From contig NW_024609839.1 of assembly GCF_016920785.2 (NCBI RefSeq), forward strand, positions 19,469,085 through 19,533,084: a stretch of DNA of 64,000 bases, written 5' to 3'. The position numbers were made by a program, and so were the translations under genes. Of the stretch, positions 12,601-24,600 are shown in pieces. The DNA comes from Ixodes scapularis (taxonomy: Eukaryota; Arthropoda; Arachnida; Ixodida; Ixodidae). The number at the start of each line of letters is the position of its first letter. Position 1 is the stretch's first letter. The notes under the pieces are model-generated. The model was given only the letters and a program-made list of their open reading frames with translations. It did no database searches and was not told where the DNA came from.

Positions 12601-15600
12601 TTTTAATATAAATATCTGATTTGGCATCTTTCGTTGTTTAGGCGGATTCATGGCGACAACGGGAAGTACGAGCGGCATTTTCTGTATATCAGGGATGGCG
12701 CTCCATAGACCAGTGGTTCTGAATCATCATGGTTCGTAAACCGGCAGAGGTGACGGAGGATCCCATCCGTAGTGGGTCTAGCACTTTTCGGTGTAGAGCG
12801 TTTTGCTGTAGTTCATTTCGGTGAGGACTGTTTGGTGCACAGACATTTCAGTGTACGGACTCCTTGCTGCAAAGACTTCTCGGTGTGGGACTTTTCGGTG
12901 CGCGGATATTTCGGTGCACGAACATTTTGATGCATGGACATTCGACGCTATGGTTTGCTCGCCTTTATCTCTTTTACAAAGTACGAAGACACGCTTCACA
13001 TCGTGTTTGCGGGTTGAGTTGATAGCGATAGTCTCCTCTATAAGGTTTTGGCTTTATTACTGTCCTGCGTGTAGGAAAGGACCCAAACAGGAAGACGTTT
13101 GAAGTCGTTTGTGTATTCAGAACAATTTTGAATATCTTCAGATGCGCTTCCTCCGCGCAATCGCATAGCTCCGATTGTTAATAATAAATTGCGATGACCT
13201 CGCACGACAAAAAGCAATGTAATTATCACTTGTAACTCATTAGGGAATAAAGTAGGCGTGTACGGGTGCAAAATAAGTGTAATCAAATCAAATATTGATT
13301 TGAAGCAAGTAAACAAGTCGAATTTCGTGAATGCTAAATCTATTTTATTTGGTATCAAATGTTTGCTCATTCTCGTACGAAAAAAACAGTGACCACAGAT
13401 CATACACAGCGTATGATCTGTGGTCAACGTCTCCTTCGATGCCGTAATGATGTCGCCGGACGTAAAGAACTGCCTTACAATCGTGCTTATAAAGGGCGAT
13501 TTTTTTTAACGACTAGACATTTTTCTTAAAAAGGACGTCGGAGTTACGCAATTGCGGTTTGTACCTTATCTGTAGTCATCAAAAACACCAAATCATTCAT
13601 TTTTAAAGAGATGTAGTGCACGTGAAGTGGTTCACGGCGTCCTAAAAAGCCTAATTTGGACGCGAATCGTGTTACCGCAATCCTTTCGCCCACCGCACTC
13701 CTCGCCCCTTCTACAGTAGCGTTGTCACAGCGATGCGCATGATTTGTCGCTTTGGCTTCATGGCGTTAGGCTGTGCCACGCGGAGATGGAGCCCACATAA
13801 AATCAGAACTATATTTTCGCGCCAAAATTAGGAGGACGCCGTATAATAGTGTACGCGCGTTACATCTTTTTAAGAATGGACGGTTTGGTGGCTTGCGATT
13901 ATGGCCAACAACTTTCTAAATACAAGATGCCGTATTTGTTTCTAATTAAAGGGTTAATTAGCGAATTGTAGGCAATCGGTCGGTTTTAGTTGCGTTCGTT
14001 ATTGAACCTAATCCTCACCTAGCCGTATAGCTCACCTACACAAACCCCAATAGCGCTAATTTTCACTGGACAATTTGGTGGCTTTCGATTACGCCCAAGA
14101 ACTTTATAAATCAACTATTCCGTTCTCTTTTATAATCAAAAAGTTCATTAACAAATGTTAGGTAATCAGTCGGTTTTTGTTGCGTTCTTTCTTGAACCCA
14201 ATCTTCGCCTGGCCGTATATAGCTCACATCCACAAAACGTTAATTTCCACGTTTTTTCTAATATCTAGTAAGTAAAAAAACAAAACAAAAAACGTTGTAT
14301 ATAAAACAGAAGGCAGTTCTTTTCTGATATAAATAAAGCGTGGGGCACCGCGTCTTGCATGCAACTTTTTCCCGGGACATTCGAAATTGAGTTTATGATG
14401 GGGCGGGCGCTTTATCACGGGGTATTTTGTCATGTTTCATAAGCTTTATTACGAGTCAGAAGGAAGCCACGCAAGCCGTATCACGTTGCAAACAGCTAAT
14501 CGGGTGTTTCTCAAGCAGTTCTAGAACTTTCCAATTGACATTTTCGTTCCTAATACATCTAAAAAAGTTTGGTACTTAGTCCTAAACATTTAATTTATTA
14601 GGCATAATTAAAATACTGCAACTCTCGCAAGACGTCTGCCCAAAACATAAAGTTGGTTTCATTGGCGTAAAGTTTTTCATTTTTATGCTTGGTCTTTAAA
14701 GATTCGTGAAAAGCATTCGCGACCTTATCTGCCAAGCCGCGTACGCGCAGAGCGCGGCCTCCTCGGCAAGTTGTTCCCTCATCGAAGACGACAATGAATA
14801 AAAGGTAGGATCAAAATCTTATTGCCTGAAGAAAGCGCGAGTTTAAAATAATTTTATTTCTACTATGTTCAAATTTCAACACTCGTCGCGGGCAGCATGA
14901 ATGGAAGCACTGTACTCTTGGCGCAAACCAGTGCCCAGTCAACGGTCCTACACTCAAACACGCATCACCACCCGACCTGTTTGAAAAATAAATAATTTCC
15001 AGTACTTTTGGTAGAAAAGGCGAATTTTCTACTGAGCGTGATATTTTGTGGGCCCAAAAGTCCTGTAGCCGAGATCGGTAGTTCATAGCTTCAGGAAGAC
15101 GAAGAACGACAGATGCATTATTTGCCGCAGAAGTACTGTTTTGACTTTGAATTCCACATAAAATTGTATATGCACAAATTGGTGGCACGATACCGAACTT
15201 GCTTGATTACTTTTCTTTTAAAGACAACATAACCAGGCATAATCTACAGATATTGGAGAATTAATTTTAATTGGCGTACAGCGCGATAGACAAGTATGGA
15301 CATAAAGAACACAATAGAGCTCTGCATTTCTATCGCATTTCTTTCCGTACTTGTGGACAGTTAGTCTGCATGACTAAATTCAAAAACTGCCAAATCGTTT
15401 AAGCCTACCCCTTTTTATAGTTTTTTTCGTAGATGAATTGTGGCGAATCCCGGTTGGGTTCGATCTCGCACGTGTTCAAGGACACATTTCGGCCTGATTT
15501 CCCGCTTGGTGACGACGTTGAGCTGACCGCTGTTCCGCTTCTTTTCTAAGTAGGCGGGGAACGCCAGACGCCTAAATTAGCCAAGCAGCCCCAAAACTTG

Positions 15601-18600
15601 CGGTAGCACACCTTCCGAACTCCTGGGTTTTTTTGGAGATGGCCTTCGCCTACCCTGACAAAGCCCCAAACAATTATGTAAGGGCTGCAGAGGCTATCTG
15701 GGCATTCCATTTCTTCATCAGCGAACAAATGCGAACAGAAGAGAATGAAAACTTCGTAATACCTGCTGTCTTTTAATAAATGGCATAATATGCTACTATT
15801 GCTAGTTGCACTATTTTACGCGAAGAAAATTGTGATTTTTCGGTTTAATCTCCGTGTTTCCCGTTCTCTTTGCTAATACGCAAGATATTTGTCGGGTGTC
15901 AAGTTTTCAGTTACATTTGTTGACAGAAACTAATTGCACGTTTGGCCACGAAGAAATTTTTTTCAAAGGCTGAAAATAGATGAAATATACCATAAACCGT
16001 TTCAGTCCTTATGGAAGTTTGTTTTTACTCTTCTTAGTAGCTTCAACGAGGCGGCCGTCACTCTAGAAAATACCTGTAGTACGAACGTATATATTATGTC
16101 TGAAATGGTCAGACTGTGTCCCTCTGACTGCAATATCTTTGACTTGTAATTACTCATGATTATTAGTTTTTACAAAAAACAAAAAACAAAACAAAAACAC
16201 AATAGTGATAAAATCACAATTCAGTGTGCCGTTGTTAGAACTACAAATTTTCAACTCTCTGGGTAGAGCTCAAAGATCGGATAAAAATACCCATCTTTTT
16301 TCCTTCTGCTGTGATGTTCAAGTTCCGTTCACTCGAGATAAATATGCGGTGTTGTAGCGTATGTGGCCGCATGCGGAAGTATCTTAATGTAAAAGTTAGT
16401 TGGTGTTGACTATCTGAGTGTTTTTTAGAACTGCAGAAAAAGAGCAAAAGAAAAAAAAAAAGAAGAAAAGCGAGCCAGCCCGAACCCTTCCGAACTCATA
16501 TCCAGCCTGCCTAACTAATCCCTGGTGTTTGGGATTGAAGCAGAGAACCTTGAAGGGTTACAGAGATTTTGTCGGGGGGCCGGTAAGCCTATTAGCACTC
16601 GTGCGAGAAGGTCGTAAAAAGCGAGGAGGAGAATAGAGGAGGAAAGGGGAGGAGGAAAAAAAGAAAAGAGGGGGAATCTTCTGCCACGCTGAAGAAAATT
16701 TTGAGCGCCCGCCTTTAACTGCGAAAACGGGGTACATTCCACAGCATTTTAATATCTCTAAGTGAAATAAAAACCTGTGCAAGTTTCCGGAGAACAATTT
16801 GGTGCTCGACTTTGCTTTTCGAATTGCGGTACAAGATTGCCAGCTCAGCTGGCCACTCGGTTTGCGAGAAATATTTGGGGTGCTCTCCTTTTCGGGCTCG
16901 AGACTCCAAGGAACAGGCTCCACTCCCGTAAGCGACGGTCCTACCGCGCGTTAGCTGATCCTTGCAAGTGCGCCTTCGATATATATATATATAGATTTTT
17001 TTTTTCAGGAGATTCCATTGGCTGGCTGGCGGATCGACCGCAAGTCCGGCAACGATGAGTTCGCCTTCCGGTTCCACCGGAACCACGTCATCCAACCGGG
17101 AACCACCATCACGGTGCGTTGCAGTTCTTGAATTGTTTTCTTCGTCGAAGGCACTGGTTCCATTTGTTTCATAAAAGTAGAACGAGGCTTTCGTCAGTTC
17201 AAACTTAGTCTTTCATACAGGGACTGGCGTAAATACCCCCTGGCTGGCTTTTTATGGGCGACATTTTTCGAAGATATACTCAGTTTTTCTTTAAGTCCGA
17301 CCACAGGCTGCGCTACCGTCCTACAGTGTCGGTTGAGCAGCGCCCGAAGCGCGTCGTCCCTGCACTTGTTGCCCTTGCGCATCTGCCATCGTCGGCTACA
17401 CCAATCGCGTGCAGTGGATGCAACGAGGTCCCACCTTTTTTTTTATGTTTGCGATTGGCTAAGTTGGTGATGGCGTATCCACAAAGATGAGCGGTGTAAC
17501 GGCGCGGTTTTGGGTCTGCTCGATTGTCTTCGTCGAATCGTCGCGTCGGCTGTGGTAGGACTCGCAGTGAAACGGTGCATACAGTGGTCTCGCGATAATT
17601 CAAGCTAGAAATTTTCGTACTCACTTTTATTTCGGACAAATTTAAATATTTTGATTTTTCCGCTATGTTTTTGATGCAATTTTAAGCTGCTTAATTCAAG
17701 TGCAGCTTTCATTTAGTTCGTGCATTCGTTCATCGGGAGTGGGCGTGGCCCCGTTGAGGGCACTCCTTGCTAAGCACCCATGTGCTGCGGAAAAGCAGTA
17801 CCCGCGAATCTCGCGGGCATTGGTTTTCCGCTGTACGCGGATGTTCGGCGGGGAGCGCAGGCATTACAGTCCTGACAATCTGCTTTTATTAATCGTGTTT
17901 ATTTATTTATTTATTTTTGTGGAGGATTGAGAATAAACAAAGAATATTTGTGTCTATCAAGCTGATTTATAAATTCGCTCGGTGGGGATGGCTGGGCGTC
18001 TCTTTGGGTTTAATTTTGCGTCAAATCTGTCGTTTTCTTTTGCCACCCCCATGTCGGCATTGGACTTTCTGAGGCCATGGTTCACGGATATAGTTACCCT
18101 AAAACTAACAAAGCTTAGAAGGGGACAAGTGAAGGTTGGGAGCAACCTTCACGAGTTCAGCTGAATTTTCGTTTAAGCATGGTAAAACGGTAGTAAAAGG
18201 TAGTGATGGGTCAAACTTTTGCCGATTGGAAAGTTCGGTGCCGAATTTTCGATTCGATACATTGTTATTAGGCTCAGCGTTGATATTTAGTTTTTCTTGG
18301 CAAAGAGTTTTTTTTTCTTAACTTAAAAACGACACCGATACAATTATCTTGTAGAATGTCATCTTGTTTAGTAATAACTGGGCTTATATGCATTATATGT
18401 TGTATTTGTGTGTTCACTGGCAATTTTAGTGACTCATTGCAGGAGTGGCGCGACAGGGAGGTTGGGTAGAAGCGAGCGTGGCGCAGTCACGAATCACGCT
18501 ACGAGTTTCGGTTTTAAGGTATCACCAGCGCAGGCCAACGTGTGTGTGCACATTACTAAAATGAAGGCAATAACGCTGTGTTCTTGCTTTCTCTGGGAGC

Positions 18601-21600
18601 CACCGTTTTGTGCGGGAAAACGAATGCAACGGTTGCTGAGTCACTTGGAGTCGGCTTTGCATGAAAGTGTGCGTCCCATATTTACAACGTCTCGTTTTTA
18701 ACCTTTAAAATACCGGTTTCTGGTGTTTAGGAATACACGAACGTTTCGGAAGATGGGGAGAGTGAATGTCAGATGTGCAACGTCGAGCATTATAGTTCTG
18801 TGTTTAGTTTTATGCAGATACATGAAAATTGCGAAATAACACTACTTGAAGAAGCAATATTTTGTTTTGCAACACACTAATCCTGAGCCGAAAAAAGAAT
18901 TGTTATAATCGCGAGGAGTGCTTTAAAGTAATTGTGGGACAATGTCTCTATGTTTCAGAATGCACGGCATCATTCGTCACTTGCGCAGTGGACTGCGTAA
19001 ATTACTGGTCGATCTTCTATTCTTGAGGCAGAAAATATTGAAGAGGACCACACTCGATCACAAACGCACAGTTACCGTGTTGCCTACCCCACACCGCGGC
19101 GTAACCGCTGCTTGTACTACACTGCACGATGGTAACCGCACGACTGCACAGCGTCCATTTGCAATCCAAGGCTCCGTCGCGTTCTCGCGCGTGCGGAGAC
19201 ATTTTCCGAAGTTTTGCCGAATCTTTGCCGAACTTTGCCGAAGAACAATCTTTTCGTCCTAGTAAACAGACTAGGCAGACACCGAAAATCCCAGAGCGAG
19301 GGGAAGACTGGCCAAGGAAGACCGGACAAAGGACAAACAAAAAACTTCGGAGTTTAGTGTGTCCTTCGTCCCAATCCGGCTGCCGCCTCAATTCGGCTAT
19401 TGCCTCAATTCGGCTAGAAGTTTCAATTCGGCTGGACGTTCCAGTTCGGCTACATCCTCAATTCGGCTAGAAGTTTCAATTCGGCTGGACGCTTCAGTTT
19501 GGCTAAATCTTCAGTTCGGCTACAAGTTTCAATTCGGCTGCATGCTTCAGTTCGGCTAGATCCTTGCTTCAATTCGGCTGGACGTTCCAAGTTGATCAAG
19601 CTAGGCATCCAAGCATAAGGTGCCCCCAATTTTTTTAGAGAGACATTAACTATATCTGCATCTTGCCTTAACATTGCAACGTGCAAGCTCAGATCGGTAA
19701 GTTCAAGCAGCTACGAAGGCTTTGGGCACAGAAACATTTGTGTTTGTGTTGTTTGTTCTGTGAAGCTGCTGTGCAAACACCAGGTCTCTGCTTCAAAAAA
19801 ATTTATTCACTTGCCCAAAGAATGGATTACAGCAGACCAAAGATTGCTTCTTCCAGGGCTGGCCACTGCTCACGTGAAAGGGACAGGACTCTTGGCAGCT
19901 CCTACGTCGAACTGAGTTGAAGAAAAAAAGAAGATACCTGCATCAGTTATGAGACAAAACAATATGGTAGGGGCTCAATCCAGTGATTTACATCTTCAGG
20001 AGGCTAAGGAGAATGTAACAGTATACCTGTAATTTTTTTTCAAGGTCACAAATTTGCCTCAAAATTGGCTAAACACACCAGTAGCTATGACTGACCTCGT
20101 AACCAAAACCTTACGTCCGCAAAAAATTGTTTGGCGACATTTAATTTTCAAATTCGGTCCTCATGATATTTTCAAAGTGAAAGTTTCTACTGGCAGTATT
20201 AAAAATATGGAGGCTCGGGCAAGCTGGTGTTGCATACCCCTCTACAGCGCGAAAAATTCACAACCAAGCACAGGCACACACAAAAGGAAAAGACATTCAT
20301 GAAGCTCTGACTTGCAACTCAGACTTGTATTATTTCTTCTCTGCCTGTGCCTGTCTTTTTAAACAATAAGATTTTTTTTTGTTATTTCTGGTTTTATCTG
20401 GATGCAAGATTATATAATTCTTTTTGTAATAAATCTGGACAAGGTTTAGTGACAGTTTTCTTCTAACCTCGAAATCTTTTCAGCTTCAATAACTTCCCTA
20501 ATTAGTTGGTTATTATCTTTACTCATTACGGGGCAATGTTTTTAGTTCTGCTTGACATCTGCAATCTTGGCAATGTATGCCTTAGTGTCCAGAAGTGATT
20601 CTGTTTATGTTGTAGTCGTGTTCCCCTTGTCTATGTGACATCAGTATTTGTGACGTCGGGGTGGGGAGGGGTTGGGTTTTGGCAGTAGAACTTGTTTCCA
20701 ACTGATTAGAAGAATTTCAATGGCAACAAATAAAGCCTGCGGAACCCCAACAATAGCTCAGCAGCACGAAAGAAATATGTTCCATTCTGTTCTCTGATGT
20801 GGTTGTGCTAGCCATGCTCCAAACAAGAGTTTCGAACAAACCATTTGGGCTTCGTAACGTGAAGAGGGGTACAGTTTCTATCATGAAGGAAGCCATTAGC
20901 CCGCAGATTTTGTGGGACGAGCGAAGGCGGCGGAACTTTCTAGACTTCACACTTCACCCCGCACAGCCATGCAGCATGGCACGTTCCCGTGGCACCTACG
21001 GCTGTGAGTAGCAAGTATGTCAGGGAGCCTTTAAAAAGGTGGGTAAAACAAAGTTTTTCAGTGACCGAATCGAGGAGACTGATAGCTTAATGTACCGACA
21101 CTTGGATAAGTAACCCTGTTGTTGTTGTTGTTTACTGGTTTTATGGCGCAAGAGCTCCGAAAGCGATACTGCGCCAAACTAGGTAGGATAAGTAACCCTG
21201 GTTTGCAAGTTTTGTCGTGGGAGAGTTGGTATTAACTGGGGTGTACTGCGAGTTGTAGAGGATCTAGAGTCACACCGCCATATTCAGCTCAAGAAGCCTC
21301 GTCTAGGCACAGGCAATCATTGAGACTATAAATTAATTAATACACTTGTGTCTGGTTATTTTTTCTGTTTCTTTTGACTTTCTGAGAATCGAGAAACTCA
21401 GCAAGCAAATTTAATATCTAAATTATTCTGAAAAACTGAGAATTTAATCAAAACAAGCTCTGAGAAACATCAAATTTTCCACAAAGGTAAACTCCAGAAA
21501 ACACCCTCCAATGCCGCAAAGGATTACATTCTTTTCCCCTGTCTTTCTTCTCCGACATTGTTTCCCTGCTTTTATCAGTCTCGGGTTTTCTAGATTATGA

Positions 21601-24600
21601 TCGCCAAAGGATTAATTCTGGAAACACGGAATGCCGCTTATAGTGATGCTGCTATATGTCACGCTAGGGGTAGCCAGGCAGGCTCTGGTGCAGCTTGGTT
21701 ATGACCTTCCTCGCAAAGGGAAGTTTTGGCATTGCATATGAGGCGATACTTGCCCAAGTCTAGAGGTTACCTTGGCAAGGTTATGGAAGCACCCATGCTC
21801 ACAAGTACGGTAACTGCCCAGGTCACCTTGGAAGGTCTCAGCACACGGCAGGCACCACCGTCTGTCGTAGGTATGATGTGCTGCAATGTCTGATGACACA
21901 AACTGCAGCAAAACAAAACATATTTTCCTGTGAAACAGTATTCATAGCTGCAATCTCCGTACCAGCACACTGCATGACTAGCTAATCTCATTGTGCACTT
22001 CTTTCTACATTAGAAGCACAGTTTAGCCTGAAGGCGTCGGCATATTTCGGTTCCACGTATAAAGTCACTCATACAGATTTACGTCAAACAAACATATTTC
22101 GCCACCTCTGTGGCTGTGGCAGAAAATACTAAGAAAGGGGAGATAAATCTACGATTGCATGCTTGAAATGGTCAGAATTGGGAGGAAAAAGTCCCGAGAC
22201 ACTTTCCTCCCATTTCTCCTCCTGTGAACAGCAAGGTCGAGGGAGCACACCAGTGGTGCAATCGGTGGTTTGTACGCGGTGCTCGAACGCGATTAATTTA
22301 CTATGTTTGGATACCATCATTTCAGCCATGTTGCGATTACATCGATACCTTAAGAACTGTCAAACGCTGATTGAAAAAAAATTGTACCGGCTCATTCACG
22401 ACTTTCTTAGCTTTGGTTGCTCCCATTACGGAATAAAGGGTTTGTTCACCAATTAAACAACGCACTCCCGAGCTTCACCCAGTTTGTCACTGAAGGCTTT
22501 GTTCGTGTTCGAAGCTAGATCTTTGCTCAAAAAGCACTTCGAAATTACAAACAAATCTACAACGACTCTCAGCAACCCTCGTCTCATTGAACCGCAGCGC
22601 AGTTTTCGCCCAAAGGAGCCGCAAGTAACGACTCTTGAGAACAAAATAATTATCTATAAAAGCAATGCATGGTTCCGGCATTTGAGCACAAGGTATTTGA
22701 CGTCTTTCGGAGAACGCTACAAAAGCTTAGTATTCCAACAAGAGCTTAAACGTAAAAAAATTTCAGTTTTCTTCGTATCTGCCTGAACTGGGCAGAGCCA
22801 CCCGAACGACCCGACGTATGCAAGATCCAAAGCATGTGTCGCAAACTGCTGTGTGCAGCACGCCGGAGCAGCCATCTTTACGACTGTTTGCACGCTGGCT
22901 CACATTGTTTCGATGCACCTGTGTCTTGCGTTTAACGTTTCGATGGCAGCCTTTCAATTTTAAGAACAAAGCGTCAAGTGCTAGCCTGGCTGTCACTAAC
23001 ACTGTTCACACACACAGTTGCTCAATGCGAAGTGTAAACAAGTACGCCCATGACATCCTGGAAAGGACAGCCTGGCGCCTAGGCAGTACGGCCACGCAGG
23101 TCCAATCAAAGCTCGCAGGATGCTGTACATAGACTCCGCGACACTGTTAAGCACTAGACACAACAAAGAAATAAATGCACCTTGATCCTACGAGAAAACT
23201 CTGATCACACAGAGTATAGTAAGACTTGCGAAGCTTGTAACTGGGATCATGAGCTTTTAATCACTCCCGCGACACACACCTGCACAGAATGTGTCATCCG
23301 AATTTACCCATTGGATCAAGGTACATTAAATTTTTTTCCGCTGCCAAATGGAAGGGAAGGTGCGACAACATTATCCTTTTGTCTTACCCTAGCATGAACT
23401 AGCTGGTAATGGTACAATTACAAGCGAGTTGCTTTCACTGCTGTCCCTCCTGCTCGAGCTCTCGTACAACCAAACCGCAATTAAACGCAAGGCGCTTGCC
23501 CGCACTTGTAGCCACTCCGGCTAGTCCATGCTAAAACGCGACAAAGCATGGCAGGAAGCCTGCCACTACAGCACGTCAACCGCCGGGCATGACTGGCGAG
23601 TGCAAGCGCCACGCGAGTCACATGAATGTTCTGCAATAGCTGCGTGACTTAAAAGAACCCAGATGAAACGCCGTTCGTTGTGCCATTCAGTGGTGCAGGG
23701 GTAGAACATCGGGCTCCTAATCAAAAGGCTATGGGCTCGATCCCCCTATAGGGGAGACATATCATTGATCTTCTTTCATTAAGTGAACCCTATCTTTGCT
23801 TTTATTCTCTGTTCCTCTCATTCGACGTGCTTCCGTGACCGACTGGGTAATCCATGTTGATCTACAACAACTGGATCGGTCGTTGCATGCTCTTAACCCT
23901 AGATATATAACACAGAGCTGCAAACAAAATCACAAAATTTTCAAGAGCCGCAGAGGGAGGGAGGAGGAGGGAGGGAGGAGGAGGGGGGGGGGGGGGCCGC
24001 GGCAGTTTTTTTGTTTAGAGCAATAAACGAAACTCAATAAACGGTACTCCACTCGCGCGTTCAAGTGGCGTCCGAAAGTCTCGTATAAAACAAGTTCTCA
24101 AAACGATTTTTACGAAGGGGAGTGTGGCGTATTGGTAAGATGTGTCACATAAGCACGTGATCCCGGGTTCGATCCCCACTGCGGGCTTACTTTATTGTTT
24201 TTGTTTTCTCGAACATTTTATTTTGCCGACGCATTTGGCGATATGTACATTTATTTTTTTACCATTAACACAGGAAAAAAACGAATGTTGTCGCCGAAAT
24301 TTCGCTGAGCGAAATAGCATGGTACTTCGTTTCCGGAGGTGCATCGGGGAAAGCGGGGCTTGGTATGGACGCCGCGAAGCGGCGTGTACGACAGGGCCAA
24401 ATGGGTCAATAGCTTTGTAATTAGCAGCCGCATACTGTCGCCGCGAAGCGGCGTGAACGCAGGCGGGGGTGCGTTAACGAGCTCCCCAGTGATACACGCG
24501 CCGTCCGACTCCCGGACGGCACTTGTAAGCGCGATTGGAGTGCCGTCGGGCGGCACTGTAGACACAGCCTTCGGAAAGTGCTTTGTGGCCCCTTCCCGAA

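Larger units (their letters stand above)
10615..17008 (+). other. lamin intron
   Basis: A 6.4-kb intron. It holds a copy of a common about 110-bp repeat (11745-11856), poly-T tracts (about 12298-12358), a degenerate minisatellite (12782-12955), a perfect hairpin (13390-13426) and a 190-bp tandem duplication (13878-14257). The last 30 bases contain (AT)n followed by a T-rich acceptor tract. The remainder is AT-rich without recognised content. Confidence 0.7.

Noticed and set aside
12700..12740. CAGTGGTTCTGAATC resembling a hAT end like the one at 1174
   Set aside because: No matching inverted end or 8-bp duplication was found nearby; at most a solo fragment.
19367..19583. CRISPR-like regularly spaced repeats
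   Set aside because: Period is 18 bp with no unique spacers, and the context is a eukaryotic intron. It is a minisatellite.
22484..22786. 100-codon frame identical in both arms of the inverted repeat
   Set aside because: Identity reflects DNA duplication, not protein conservation. No start context, splice signals or known domain.
24300..24560. Bacterial-looking GC-rich palindromes suggesting contamination
   Set aside because: They are embedded in both arms of the repeat next to tRNA-like SINE heads and AT-rich eukaryotic sequence, with no bacterial gene.
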